The translations under genes and the position numbers were made by a program. 64,000 nt of DNA. Source: Micromonospora sp. NBC_00421. GTDB taxonomy: Bacteria; Actinomycetota; Actinomycetes; Mycobacteriales; Micromonosporaceae. Under the pieces are notes generated by a model. That model searched no databases. It was not told the origin of the DNA and saw nothing but the letters and a program-made list of their open reading frames with translations. The stretch lies in the NCBI RefSeq assembly GCF_036017915.1, contig NZ_CP107929.1, positions 5,956,001-6,020,000 on the forward strand. The letters run 5' to 3'. Positions 53,384 to 63,650 of this stretch are shown here, one piece after another. Numbering within the stretch: the first letter of the stretch is position 1; each line of letters opens with the position of its first letter.

Positions 53384-56293
53384 CTACAGGGCGACGAGTT
53401 GCCACTCCTGGTTGGCCCCGGTGCCGGTCGGCCACTGGATGACGTTCGCCCCGTCGGCGGTCGACCCGCCGGACACGTCGGCACACCAACCGGTGCGGAC
53501 GTTGACCAGCCGGTGGTAACCGCTGCTGCCGGCGGGCACGAGCCTCCACCACTGGTTGTCGCTGTTGGCATCGGTCGACTGCTCCAGTGCCGCGCCCTGG
53601 GCGGAGCCGCCGGGGCTGCCGAGCACCTTGCCGCTGTGGGCGCTGCGCAGCCGGTAGGAACCGTCGGGGTTGGGTTCCAACGACCACCGTTGGTTGGCGG
53701 CGCCGGTCCAGGTCCACTGGATGACCCGTGCGCCGTCGGCGGTGGACGCGCCGTTGACGTCGAGCACCTTGCCGCTGTTGCGGTTGACCAGCCGGTAGCT
53801 GGCAGCCGGGGCGGTCGCGGTGAGGCCCAGGGTGAGCTGGACAGTGGTACCGGCGGGCAGCGTGACGACCCGGGCGTGGTCGCCGAGGGTGGAGGAGGTC
53901 ACCGTGATACCGGGGGTGGTCGTGACGGTGGCGATGCCCCGTCGGCAGATCAGGCTGATGTCCTGGGTGATCGCCGAGGTCAGGGTGACGGTGGTGGTAC
54001 GGCTGCCGGTGTCCCAGCTGAGCCGCTGGACGTGGATGCGGTTGCGGCCGCGTACCCCCGTGATGGTGCCCCGGGGGAGTTGGTCGGGTAGCGCGGGCAA
54101 CAGTTCCAGGACACCCGGCCGGGTGTAGACCAGCGCCTCGGCGAGTACTGCGGGGATGGCGTTGGCGGCGTCGGCGTTGTAGATGTCCAGGTTCGGGTTG
54201 TGGGAGGTCATCAGGGACCGGAACACCATGTTCCGGCCGAGGATCTTCAGCAGGTTGCCGTACACGCCGGGGCCGTCCTTGAGGCGGGCCCGGGCCAGGG
54301 CGCGGTGCAGGCTGCCGTGGGCCGAGAGGTTCTCGTCACCGCGCAGGTCCAGTGCCCGGCGGGCGGTGCGGACGAGGTCGGGCCGTTGCTCCGGGTTGAT
54401 CTCGTGCAACGGCCAGGCGCCGTACAGGTGGTGCACGTGCCGGTGGTTGTAGTTGTCGGTCAGGCCGGGCCAGGACCATTCGGCAAGCGCGCCGTCGCCG
54501 TTGACGGTGTAGCCGGGGAGCCTGGCCAGCAGCGCGGTCCAGCGTTGCACGCCCTGCCCGTTGCCCTGCTCGACGCCGAGCGTGTTGGCCGCGTCGATGG
54601 CGGCCGTCAACGCGTGTCGACCGGCCATGATGTCGCCTGTCGCGTTGATCGCGAGGAGCTGACCGGTGCTGGCCGGCCGGTTCTCCATCGAGAAGGACGG
54701 GACGAAGACCACCTTGCCGGCCGAGTCGGTACGGGTGAGGAAGTCCTCGTAGAAGAGGGCCAGCTCGATCAGGGCGGGGCCGAGCTGGTCACGCAGGAAG
54801 GCCGCGTCCCCGGTGGTCTGGTAGTACTCCAGCAGCGGGTAGAGCAGCCAGTCCGCACCGCCCGTCCAGCATTGCCCGGGGAAGCCCGTGTCGAAGTGCA
54901 GCATGTAGCCGTACTCGCCGTCGGTGCGGCTCGGGGCCAGGAAGCCGCGCGCTCCGTAGAGCCGGCGGGCGTTCTCCCGCCAGTGGGCGAGCTGCCCGAG
55001 GACCAGGGTGCGGTACCCCTGCATCGCGTCACCCAGGTCGAGGATGTTCCCGCCCGCGACCTGGAGGTTGATGTTGGCGTCGGTGGTGAAGTCGTCGGCC
55101 CAGGCTCCGGTCCAGGTGCCGGTCCAGATCCCGGTGAGGCGCGGCGGCAGGATCCCGCTGGAGCTGACGAAGAGGTACCGGCCCGAGTCGTACAGCCGCT
55201 CCAACAGGGCGATGTCGACGACGGAGGGGTTGGCCTTCTGGCGGGCGACCAGTTGACTGGTGGACAGTTGCCGGTCGGCGGCGGAGACGCCCAGGTCGAT
55301 ACCGGAGCGGTCGTACATCGCCTGGTGCTGCGGGGCGTGCCGGCCGAGCAGGGTGGCGTAGTCGACGGTCAGCGCGGCCAGTGCGGCCTGCAACGGCTGC
55401 CCGCTCCAACCACCGGCCGTCTCGTACCGGTCGAGCTTGGTCAGCAGCAGGATCCTGGTGGCCCGGGACACCACGAGCGCCGAACCGCTCACCGTGATCG
55501 ACGCCTGGCCACCGTCGGCCACGACGCGGGTGACCCCTTCGAACCCGTACGCGCCGCCGGACGGATAGGTGCCGCGCACGTCCAGGTACCCGGAACCACC
55601 GGCCAGCGTCGCGGAGACCGTGTAACCGACGTTGCCCGGTACGCCGTCCAACCCGGTGTTGACGCGCAGGGTCGCGTCCAGCGTCTGCCCGGCGGCCGGC
55701 AGCAGTTCGTGGACGACGACCCGGTCGGCGCGCGAGACGAAGGCGCGGCGTAGCCAGGTCCCCGAACCGTCGGTCCAGGCGTGGCTGACCTCGCCGGTGC
55801 GGAAGTCGGTGATCCGGGCGTAGTCGTTTGCCGTCGTCATCGCCGGCGTGCTGATCTGTAGCTCGTGGCCGGGGTGGTAGGTCTGCGTCCAGCGCAGCGC
55901 CCAGCCGTTGACGAAGGTCGCCGTGGCCCCGCTGTAGTTTCCGGACATGGCCTGGTCCCGGGCGCGGGAGAGCTGTCCGGAGGTCACCGGCGGCAGCACG
56001 CCGCGGGAGCCGTTCGGCAACACGAACCGGTGGTGGTTGAAGATCACCTTCTCCAGTGTCGGCGTTCCGTGGAGCACCGCACCGTACTCACCGTTGCCGG
56101 TCAGGAAACCATCGGTCCACGCGGTCGCCGCCGCCGTGTCGTGGATCCCCCGCTCGGGCAGCGTGACCTGCGCCGGGACGGCCGCGTCCGCCCGTGCGGG
56201 CAGCAACCCACCGGACAGCGCGGCAGCGCCGGCCGACAGCCCCGCGCCCGCGAGCAGTTGCCTGCGCCTGATGGGATGTTCGGAAAGACCCAC
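53384..56293 (-). CDS. Secreted GH95-like glycoside hydrolase with C-terminal ricin-type lectin
   Basis: A 969-residue Tat-exported protein (RRRQLLAGAGLS then an alanine-rich core, cleavage near ADA-AVP). Seen: an N-terminal beta-sandwich region with TDGFLTGNGEYGAVLHG (about 61-77); a helical-barrel catalytic region with TTDANINLQVAGGN near 405, the acidic FVPSFSMEN near 530 and HRHVHHLYGAWP near 625; a C-terminal beta-domain; and a ricin-B-type (CBM13-like) trefoil (about 830-969) with two to three QxW-type repeats (NQRWSL, NQWWRL, NQEWQL). Known GH95 enzymes are alpha-L-fucosidases or alpha-L-galactosidases. Specificity here is not proven. It starts at GTG 56293 behind a good promoter. Confidence 0.82.
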   Translation of the reverse strand: MGLSEHPIRRRQLLAGAGLSAGAAALSGGLLPARADAAVPAQVTLPERGIHDTAAATAWTDGFLTGNGEYGAVLHGTPTLEKVIFNHHRFVLPNGSRGVLPPVTSGQLSRARDQAMSGNYSGATATFVNGWALRWTQTYHPGHELQISTPAMTTANDYARITDFRTGEVSHAWTDGSGTWLRRAFVSRADRVVVHELLPAAGQTLDATLRVNTGLDGVPGNVGYTVSATLAGGSGYLDVRGTYPSGGAYGFEGVTRVVADGGQASITVSGSALVVSRATRILLLTKLDRYETAGGWSGQPLQAALAALTVDYATLLGRHAPQHQAMYDRSGIDLGVSAADRQLSTSQLVARQKANPSVVDIALLERLYDSGRYLFVSSSGILPPRLTGIWTGTWTGAWADDFTTDANINLQVAGGNILDLGDAMQGYRTLVLGQLAHWRENARRLYGARGFLAPSRTDGEYGYMLHFDTGFPGQCWTGGADWLLYPLLEYYQTTGDAAFLRDQLGPALIELALFYEDFLTRTDSAGKVVFVPSFSMENRPASTGQLLAINATGDIMAGRHALTAAIDAANTLGVEQGNGQGVQRWTALLARLPGYTVNGDGALAEWSWPGLTDNYNHRHVHHLYGAWPLHEINPEQRPDLVRTARRALDLRGDENLSAHGSLHRALARARLKDGPGVYGNLLKILGRNMVFRSLMTSHNPNLDIYNADAANAIPAVLAEALVYTRPGVLELLPALPDQLPRGTITGVRGRNRIHVQRLSWDTGSRTTTVTLTSAITQDISLICRRGIATVTTTPGITVTSSTLGDHARVVTLPAGTTVQLTLGLTATAPAASYRLVNRNSGKVLDVNGASTADGARVIQWTWTGAANQRWSLEPNPDGSYRLRSAHSGKVLGSPGGSAQGAALEQSTDANSDNQWWRLVPAGSSGYHRLVNVRTGWCADVSGGSTADGANVIQWPTGTGANQEWQLVAL

Positions 56294-56364
56294 GCGTCGA
56301 ACCCGCTGTCTGCCAGGAAACCCGACCCGGATTTCATCGATGACTATCGACTCAATTCGCCGCC

Positions 56365-56394
56365 ATCCTAAGAAGTTTTGTCGATATGTGTCAA
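56365..56394 (-). promoter_or_regulatory. Promoter of the GH95-like gene
   Basis: On the minus strand TTGACA (56389-56394) and TAGGAT (56365-56370) are separated by 18 nt, close to the actinobacterial sigma-70 consensus, about 70 nt before the GTG start. The surrounding DNA is unusually AT-rich for this genome. Confidence 0.65.
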
Positions 56395-56449
56395 TGTGTT
56401 GTGGGGCGTGTGCGCAGGCCCGCGGGCCGAGGGTGCCGACCGGTGGGGG

Positions 56450-57319
56450 TCACGGGGTGAAGCTGGCGTAGTAGGACGCCGCCATGTCCTCGTCGCCGTG
56501 TCCCTGCTCGGCCGCGCGCCGGAACCGTTCGGCGCCGGCGGCCACGACGTCGAGGCGTACGCCGTGGTCCAGGCCCGCGGCGACGATCAACCGGGCGTCC
56601 TTCTCGGCGGTCCCCACCGCGAAGCTCGCCGGTGACAGCCGGCCCTGCCGCACGAGGTCGGTCTTGGTGTGCAGGTAACCCAGGTCGAGCGGGCCGTCCT
56701 TGATCACCTCGAAGAAGCGGTCCGGGTCGACGCCGAGCGCCCCGGCCAATGCGAGCAGCTCGGCCGCGCCGTGCGTCACCGTGAGCACCCAGCCGTTAGC
56801 CACCAGCTTCAACCGGGTGCTGTCCCCCCGCGCGCCGTCCTCGCCCAGCCACACCACCCGGGCCGCGATCGCGTCGAGCACCGGGGCGAGCCGCTCCCGA
56901 CCGGAGGCCGGCCCGGCGGCGAGCACTGTCAGTCGACCGGCCTCGGCGGGCTCCCGGGTGCCGAGCACCGGCGCGTCGTAGAAGGCCACCCCGTGTTCGG
57001 CGGCGACCCCGGCCAGCCCGGCCACGTCGGCCAGGCTCGCGGTGGTCGTCTGGAGCCAGAGCGCACCCGCCTTCAACCCGGGCGTCGCCTGCCTGATCAC
57101 GTCGCGGACGGTCCCGCCGTCGTACAGCATCGTGATGATCACGTCGGCGTCGCGTACCGCGTCGGACGGGGAGGCCGCCACTGTCGCACCGGTCCCCGCC
57201 GCCTTGTCCGGCGAGCGGTTCCACACGCGTACGGCATGGCCCGCCCGGACGAGATTGCGGGCCATGGCGGCGCCCATGATGCCCGCGCCCAGAACACCCA
57301 CGGTCGGTTCATCGGTCAT
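56450..57319 (-). CDS. 6-phosphogluconate/3-hydroxyisobutyrate dehydrogenase-like oxidoreductase
   Basis: A 289-residue NAD(P)-dependent beta-hydroxyacid dehydrogenase. Seen: N-terminal GVLGAGIMGAAMARNL (about 8-23), VWNRSPDKA, the substrate motif APVLGTREPAEAGRLTVLAAG near 115-135, and the catalytic-lysine region LKLVANGW near 165-172. Family members oxidise 3-hydroxy acids or reduce glyoxylate, succinic semialdehyde or imines. The ATG at 57319 is chosen; the longer frame to 57448 crosses the divergent deacetylase promoter. Substrate unknown; it is not linked to the sugar enzymes except by position. Confidence 0.85.
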   Translation of the reverse strand: MTDEPTVGVLGAGIMGAAMARNLVRAGHAVRVWNRSPDKAAGTGATVAASPSDAVRDADVIITMLYDGGTVRDVIRQATPGLKAGALWLQTTTASLADVAGLAGVAAEHGVAFYDAPVLGTREPAEAGRLTVLAAGPASGRERLAPVLDAIAARVVWLGEDGARGDSTRLKLVANGWVLTVTHGAAELLALAGALGVDPDRFFEVIKDGPLDLGYLHTKTDLVRQGRLSPASFAVGTAEKDARLIVAAGLDHGVRLDVVAAGAERFRRAAEQGHGDEDMAASYYASFTP

Positions 57320-57368
57320 GGACCCATCCTTACCGACGGCGGGGTGGCGGCATCCTCGACACGGCATC

Positions 57369-57419
57369 TCGAAAGTTTTCCGAAACTCGTTGACACTTTC
57401 GAAATGCCGCTGCAATACT
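57369..57419 (+). promoter_or_regulatory. Promoter and putative operator of the CE4 deacetylase gene
   Basis: TTGACA (57390-57395) and AATACT (57414-57419), 18 nt apart, lie about 75 nt before the deacetylase ATG. Around the -35 box are CGAAAG (57370-57375), CCGAAACT (57380-57387) and a palindromic TTTCGAAA (57397-57404). The CCGAAACT element recurs upstream of the cutinase-like gene, suggesting a shared repressor. Confidence 0.6.
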
Positions 57420-57497
57420 CCGAGCACAGTGACATCAACGCATCTCAATAGATATCCGCCTCGTCAGGTGTGTCCCAGTTCTCAGGAGGACCTGCGC

Positions 57498-58556
57498 ATG
57501 ATCGCCAGTATCGGTGGCTCCCGCCGCCCGTCCGTCCCCCGAGCATCGCGCCGCACCGTCCGGTTGGCCGCGCTCGTCACCACCGTGGCGCTGGGTGCCG
57601 TCGGTCTCGCGGTCGCCGCGACCCCGTCCAGCGCCGCCGCCTGCAACGGCTACGTCGGCCTCACCTTCGACGACGGTCCGACCGGCAGCACCGGCGCACT
57701 GCTGTCCGTGCTGCGCGCAAACAACGTCCGGGCCACCATGTTCAACGTCGGGCAGAACGTGCAGGGCAACCAGGCCGCCGCGCGGGCCCAGGTCGACGCC
57801 GGCATGTGGGTCGGCAACCACAGCTGGAACCACGCGCACATGACCTCGATGGGTCAGAGCCAGATGCAGTCGGACCTCTCCCAGACCAACTCGGCGATCC
57901 AGGCGGCCACCGGTGTCCGGCCGCAGCTGTTCCGCCCGCCCTACGGGGAGACCAACTCGACCCTCCAGTCGGTCGCCTCGTCGCTCGGCCTGCGACAGGT
58001 GATCTGGGACGTCGACTCCCAGGACTGGAACGGTGCCAGCGTCGGCCAGATCGTCTCCAACGCCGGCCGGCTCCAGGCCGGCCAGGTGATCCTGATGCAC
58101 GACGGCATCCAGAACACCCGTGACGCGATCCCGCAGATCGTGGCCAACCTGAACAGCCGCAACCTCTGCCCGGGGATGATCTCGCCGAGCACCGGCCGGG
58201 CGGTGGCCCCGGACGGCACCCCGCCGACCACCGGCACTCCGACCACCCCGCCCGGCAACCCGACCACCCCGCCGCCCAGCGGGGGCTGCACCGCGACGGC
58301 GACGTACCCCAACGTCTGGGGCGACAGGTACAACACGTCGGTGACGGTCCAGGGGGCCGGCAACTGGACGGTGGTCGTGGCGGTGACCGCGCCGCAGAAG
58401 ATCACCACCACCTGGAACGGCGCCCCCAGCTGGGACGGCACCGGCAACGTGATGACGATGCGGTCCAACGGCAGTGGCAACACCTTCGGCTTCACCACGA
58501 TGATGAACGGCAACAGCGGCGCCAGACCGCAGATCCGGTCCTGCACCACGGGCTGA
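57498..58556 (+). CDS. Secreted CE4 polysaccharide deacetylase (acetylxylan esterase/chitin deacetylase type) with CBM2
   Basis: A 352-residue extracellular enzyme. Seen: a signal peptide (RRTVRLAALVTTVALG, cleavage near SSAAA); the NodB domain with motif 1 TFDDGPTG (about 58-65), motif 2 HSWNHAHM (about 111-118; metal histidines), motif 3 RPPYGETN (about 147-154), motif 4 DVDSQDW and motif 5 ILMHDG; a short PTTPP linker; and a C-terminal CBM2-like domain (about 255-352) bounded by cysteines. It removes acetyl groups from xylan or chitooligosaccharides in a metal-dependent reaction. ATG at 57498 has CAGGAGGA 8 nt upstream. With the GH10 xylanase it fits acetylxylan breakdown, so acetylxylan is the favoured substrate. 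Confidence 0.92.
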   Translation: MIASIGGSRRPSVPRASRRTVRLAALVTTVALGAVGLAVAATPSSAAACNGYVGLTFDDGPTGSTGALLSVLRANNVRATMFNVGQNVQGNQAAARAQVDAGMWVGNHSWNHAHMTSMGQSQMQSDLSQTNSAIQAATGVRPQLFRPPYGETNSTLQSVASSLGLRQVIWDVDSQDWNGASVGQIVSNAGRLQAGQVILMHDGIQNTRDAIPQIVANLNSRNLCPGMISPSTGRAVAPDGTPPTTGTPTTPPGNPTTPPPSGGCTATATYPNVWGDRYNTSVTVQGAGNWTVVVAVTAPQKITTTWNGAPSWDGTGNVMTMRSNGSGNTFGFTTMMNGNSGARPQIRSCTTG

Positions 58557-58620
58557 TCGCGGGTGGCCCGCCGAGGCCACCGGTACGGCTCGGGTGAGGG
58601 GCCGTCAATCCCACCTCGCC

Positions 58621-58670
58621 GGCCGACCCTCCCCGGATGCAGGATCCGTCGCATCCGGGGAGGGCCGGCC
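58621..58670. terminator. Bidirectional hairpin terminator
   Basis: 58621-58640 pairs with 58651-58670 (core CCCTCCCCGGATGC/GCATCCGGGGAGGG) around a 10-nt loop, with one mismatch further out. It sits between the convergent deacetylase and histidine-phosphatase genes and probably serves both. Confidence 0.8.
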
Positions 58671-58680
58671 GGCGGTGGTG

Positions 58681-59379
58681 CTATCCGGGCAGGTGGGGGG
58701 TGGCGGCGAACTCGACGAGCTGGAGACGACCGCGGGCATGGGCGTAGCGGGTCAGTGAAGTGTTGGCGATCGGGGTGGTGGCGAGGATCGCGTCGAGGTC
58801 GGTGAACGACAGTCCGTCGAGGAGGTGACGCACGGCGACGACCACGGCGTCGTGGGCCACCACCCACACCCGGCGGCCGGCGTGGCGGCTGCCGAGGTCG
58901 GCCAGGGCGGCACGGACGCGGGCGACGACGTCGTCGAACGTCTCCCCGTCCGGTGGCCGGTAGGCGTAGAGGCCGTCGGCGGCGAGCCGGGCCGCCTCGG
59001 TGGGGAAGCGCTCGGCGATCATGAGGGGCGTCAGGAGCTCCAGGTCACCCATGCCCCGGTCGACCAGCCGGTCGTCGAGGTCGGCCGGTGGGTGGGTGAC
59101 ACCGAGGGCGGCGGCGGTGTCCGCTACCCGGGCCCAGGTCTGGCGGGCCCGCAGGTAGGGGGAGCAGACGACGTGCTCCGGGAGCTGGTCGGCGGGCTGC
59201 GCCGCGAGCCAGTGGCCGAGCCGGGTGGCCTGCCGCCGGCCCAGCGGGGACAGGTCGATGTCGGCGTCGCGCCCGGTAAGGCCGTGCGCGGCGACGCCAC
59301 GGGTGTGGGCCTCGGCGAAGGCGACGTTGGCGAGGCTCTGCCCGTGCCGAACGACTGTCAACTCTGCGACGGTGTCCAT
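58681..59379 (-). CDS. Histidine phosphatase family (phosphoglycerate-mutase-like) protein
   Basis: A 232-residue cytoplasmic phosphatase. Seen: phospho-accepting RHGQSLAN near residues 11-18, the LSPLGRRQA element near 43-51, a conserved arginine in YLRARQTW, a catalytic glutamate/DGETFDDV loop near 147, and the second active-site histidine in VAHDAVV near 177. Members dephosphorylate sugar phosphates, nucleotides or cobalamin intermediates; the substrate here is unknown. ATG at 59379, divergent from the cutinase-like gene, sharing a 169-bp intergenic region with direct repeats. Confidence 0.88.
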   Translation of the reverse strand: MDTVAELTVVRHGQSLANVAFAEAHTRGVAAHGLTGRDADIDLSPLGRRQATRLGHWLAAQPADQLPEHVVCSPYLRARQTWARVADTAAALGVTHPPADLDDRLVDRGMGDLELLTPLMIAERFPTEAARLAADGLYAYRPPDGETFDDVVARVRAALADLGSRHAGRRVWVVAHDAVVVAVRHLLDGLSFTDLDAILATTPIANTSLTRYAHARGRLQLVEFAATPHLPG

Positions 59380-59405
59380 GGGTGATCCGCGGGCCCTCCG
59401 GGCTG

Positions 59406-59442
59406 CGTCCGAAACTATCGAGTCACACGTCCGAAACTACCG
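59406..59442 (+). promoter_or_regulatory. Direct repeat operator upstream of the cutinase-like gene
   Basis: CGTCCGAAACTATCG (59406-59420) and CGTCCGAAACTACCG (59428-59442) repeat with a 22-bp period, two helical turns, between the divergent phosphatase and cutinase-like genes. The CCGAAACT core is also in the deacetylase promoter at 57380-57387. Probably a regulator-binding site for the secreted-enzyme genes. Confidence 0.55.
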
Positions 59443-59500
59443 GTTGAAAAACCCGGACATGTCTGCCAGCCTGAAACGCATCGATGTCTGTGAACGTTAA

Positions 59501-60970
<1,470 letters not shown>

Positions 60971-61032
60971 CTCCCGACCGACCCGGCGGACAGGCCCCTG
61001 ACCCACCGGGTGCGTCCACCGTTTCGCAGGGC

Positions 61033-61080
61033 CCGTGCCGGGCCGTGCCCTCCCGCACGGGAGGGCACGGCCCGGCACGG
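61033..61080 (+). terminator. Strong hairpin terminator after the cutinase-like gene
   Basis: A perfect 22-bp inverted repeat (61033-61054 with 61059-61080) with a 4-nt GCAC loop lies 63 nt after the stop codon. It is the longest perfect stem noticed in the window. The remaining 61081-61179 holds only the upstream region of the LtrA gene. Confidence 0.85.
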
Positions 61081-61179
61081 TGCCGTACGCCAGCTGGTGA
61101 CTTCTTCTCAGATTCGGCCGTTCGCACTGCTAATCGAGGTTGGCGGGACAAGCTGTGTCCGGTTTGCGAGGCTTAGCGG

Positions 61180-63618
61180 GTGCGGAGGGATGATCCCGCG
61201 CCACACCCGACGGCCGGGGGGCGGCGTCTGGTGGCCCGTGACCCCGGGGCCATCGGCGATGTGAGCTGGGTCGAACTCTTCGTCGATCTGCTCTTCGTGT
61301 TCGCGTTCCTGGCCGTCACCACGCTGATGGGCGAGCACTTCAGCCCTCTCGGGCTGGTCCAGGGCGTGCTCGTGATCCTGCTCATCTGGCACTGCTGGAC
61401 GCCGTGTGTCTGGCTCGGCAACGTGGTGCACCTCGACCGGGGGGTCATGCCCCCGATCATGCTCGGCATCGCCGCCGCCCTGCTGGTGATCGGGGTCGCG
61501 ATACCCGAGGCGTTCACCGACCGGCAGGGCGGGCTGCCCGGCCCGCTGGTGCTGATCTGTGGGTATCTGCTGATCCGGGCGACCGCCATGGTCATCCTCA
61601 CGTTCGTCCGTCACCGGGGCGAGGGTGGACGGCGGTCGGCGGTCGCCGCATGGTTGATCTTCATCGCCGGCGGGCTGGTGCTGCTCGCCTCCGCCCTGGT
61701 GCCGCCCCTGCTGCCGGCGACCGTCGATGCCGCACTGGTGCAGGTGGCGCTGTTCGCGTGCGCTCTCCTGATCGACTCTCTCATCCTCGTGGTGGCCAGC
61801 AGGGGCGGCTGGCGGGTCGTCTCGCCGTGGCATCTGGCCGAACGGCACGCCCTGATCGTGCTCATCGCGCTCGGCGAGACGATCATCTCGATCGGTGCCA
61901 GCGAAGGGCTCGGGGTGGACCGCCCGGTGACCCCCCAGTTGGCCGCCGGGGCCGTGCTGGGCATCATCGTGGTCTTCGCGCTGTGGTGGAGCTACTTCGA
62001 CCTGGCCAAGGTGATCATCGAACGTGCGCTGCACGCCAGCGCCGGGAAGGACCGCACCAGGGTCGGGCGCGACGTCTACAGCGGGCTGCACCTGCCCATG
62101 ATCGGCGGGTTGATCTTCTTCGCGCTGGGACTGAAGCATCTCAACACGCACGCCACCCCGGAGAGCGCGCACCCGTGGCCCTCAGCCGGCACCACCATCC
62201 TGTACGGCGGCGTGCTGCTCTATCTGGGAGCGCTCGTCGCGGTGGAGTGGCGGGCGGTCCGGCTGCTGGGCCGGGGTCCGCTGACGGGGGTGGGGCTGCT
62301 GCTGGCGCTACTGACGGTGGTCGGTCGGATCTCCGAGGTGCAGGCCCTGGTGGTGCTGGTCGTCGCCACCTGCGCGATGGTGGTGCTGGACAACACCGCC
62401 TTCCGGCAGCGGCACCGGCAACTCCACGAGTCGGTCGAGTCGGACAAGATCCCCGTCGGGGCGGTCGACCCCCGGGGACTCTTCGTCGACCTCGTGTTCG
62501 TGTACGCCTTCATCGAGGTCACCGCGGTGATGAACCGCTTCCCGACCCTGCTCGGGCTCGCCCAGGGCATGATCCTGCTGGCCCTGCTCTGGTGGGCCTG
62601 GACGTCGTACACCTGGCTCGCCAACGCGGTCCGGCACGACAGCACGGTGGTGCGACTGAGCACGGCAGGCATCATGACGGCGGTGCTGCTGATCGGGCTG
62701 GCGATCCCGCAGGCCTTCGAACCCCTGCCCGGCAGCCTGCCCGGCCCGCTGCTGGTCATCGGGTGTTACATCGCCATCCAGCTCATGCAGGCGTTGATCT
62801 TCCGGCAGATCGTCCGGGAGAACGCCGAGCTGCAGGGCACCCGCAACCGGTTCGGCGCCACGGGGGCGACCATCGTCATCCTGCTGGCGATCGCCGTCGT
62901 CGAGTTGACCGCCCCCGACACGGTGACCCGGCACCCCGCCATGACGCTGCTCTGGGTGGCCGCGCTGCTCGTGCAGTACGTCGCCGGTTACCGGGCCGGT
63001 GGGCGGCTGTGGCGGATCAGGCTGGTCCGGCACTGGGCCGACCGGCACGCCCTGGTCATCCTGATCGCCTTCGGCGAAGCGGTCCTCTCCGTCGGCGTCG
63101 CCATCGACGAGGAACCGATCGCCGCCCCTACCCTGGTCGTCGTCGTCGCGTCCGTCGTCGCCCTCGGCACCATCTGGTGGAGCTACTTCACCGGCATCGA
63201 CGCTGCCCGGATCACGCTCGCGGCCTACGAGGGGGACCGTCAGGTCCGCGCCGCGCGGGACGCGTACACCTATCTGCACCTGCCGATGGTGGCCGGCATC
63301 GTCCTGGTGGCCTACGGCCTGCACCAGACCCTTGCCGCGTCCCAGGACCGCGACAGTGCCCTGCTGGGCCACTACACGCTGTTCCTCGGCGTGGCGTTGT
63401 ACCTGCTCGGCAACCAGATGTTCTGGCTGCGGATCTTCCGGACCGTCAGCCGTCACCGGCTCATCGGCGCCGGCGTGGTGACCGTCCTGGCGCCGGTGAC
63501 CGTCGCGCTGCCCTCCGTCGTCTCACTGGTGCTGCTGACCGTCATCGGCGTCGTCTTCGCCGTCGTCGAGGCGGTGCAGGAGGGCGACCCGCGTACCCGG
63601 CGGCCGGCCCGGACGTGA
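61180..63618 (+). CDS. Double LtrA (low temperature requirement A) family membrane protein
   Basis: An 812-residue polytopic membrane protein built from two LtrA units in tandem. The first begins VSWVELFVDLLFVFAFLAVT (28-47), the second near residue 424 with DPRGLFVDLVFVYAFIEVTA. Each repeats RHALIVLIA(L/F)GE(T/A) (ERHALIVLIALGETI near 224; DRHALVILIAFGEAV near 624) and a WWSYF motif. Ordinary LtrA proteins are about 370-420 residues, so this is a duplication/fusion. Named after Listeria LtrA; the molecular function is unknown. GTG at 61180 is the longest start; GTG at 61231 is an alternative, as neither has a strong ribosome-binding site. Confidence 0.85.
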   Translation: MRRDDPAPHPTAGGRRLVARDPGAIGDVSWVELFVDLLFVFAFLAVTTLMGEHFSPLGLVQGVLVILLIWHCWTPCVWLGNVVHLDRGVMPPIMLGIAAALLVIGVAIPEAFTDRQGGLPGPLVLICGYLLIRATAMVILTFVRHRGEGGRRSAVAAWLIFIAGGLVLLASALVPPLLPATVDAALVQVALFACALLIDSLILVVASRGGWRVVSPWHLAERHALIVLIALGETIISIGASEGLGVDRPVTPQLAAGAVLGIIVVFALWWSYFDLAKVIIERALHASAGKDRTRVGRDVYSGLHLPMIGGLIFFALGLKHLNTHATPESAHPWPSAGTTILYGGVLLYLGALVAVEWRAVRLLGRGPLTGVGLLLALLTVVGRISEVQALVVLVVATCAMVVLDNTAFRQRHRQLHESVESDKIPVGAVDPRGLFVDLVFVYAFIEVTAVMNRFPTLLGLAQGMILLALLWWAWTSYTWLANAVRHDSTVVRLSTAGIMTAVLLIGLAIPQAFEPLPGSLPGPLLVIGCYIAIQLMQALIFRQIVRENAELQGTRNRFGATGATIVILLAIAVVELTAPDTVTRHPAMTLLWVAALLVQYVAGYRAGGRLWRIRLVRHWADRHALVILIAFGEAVLSVGVAIDEEPIAAPTLVVVVASVVALGTIWWSYFTGIDAARITLAAYEGDRQVRAARDAYTYLHLPMVAGIVLVAYGLHQTLAASQDRDSALLGHYTLFLGVALYLLGNQMFWLRIFRTVSRHRLIGAGVVTVLAPVTVALPSVVSLVLLTVIGVVFAVVEAVQEGDPRTRRPART

Positions 63619-63650
63619 CCCCGGGGTCCACCGGGCCCGTCGGTGCGCTC

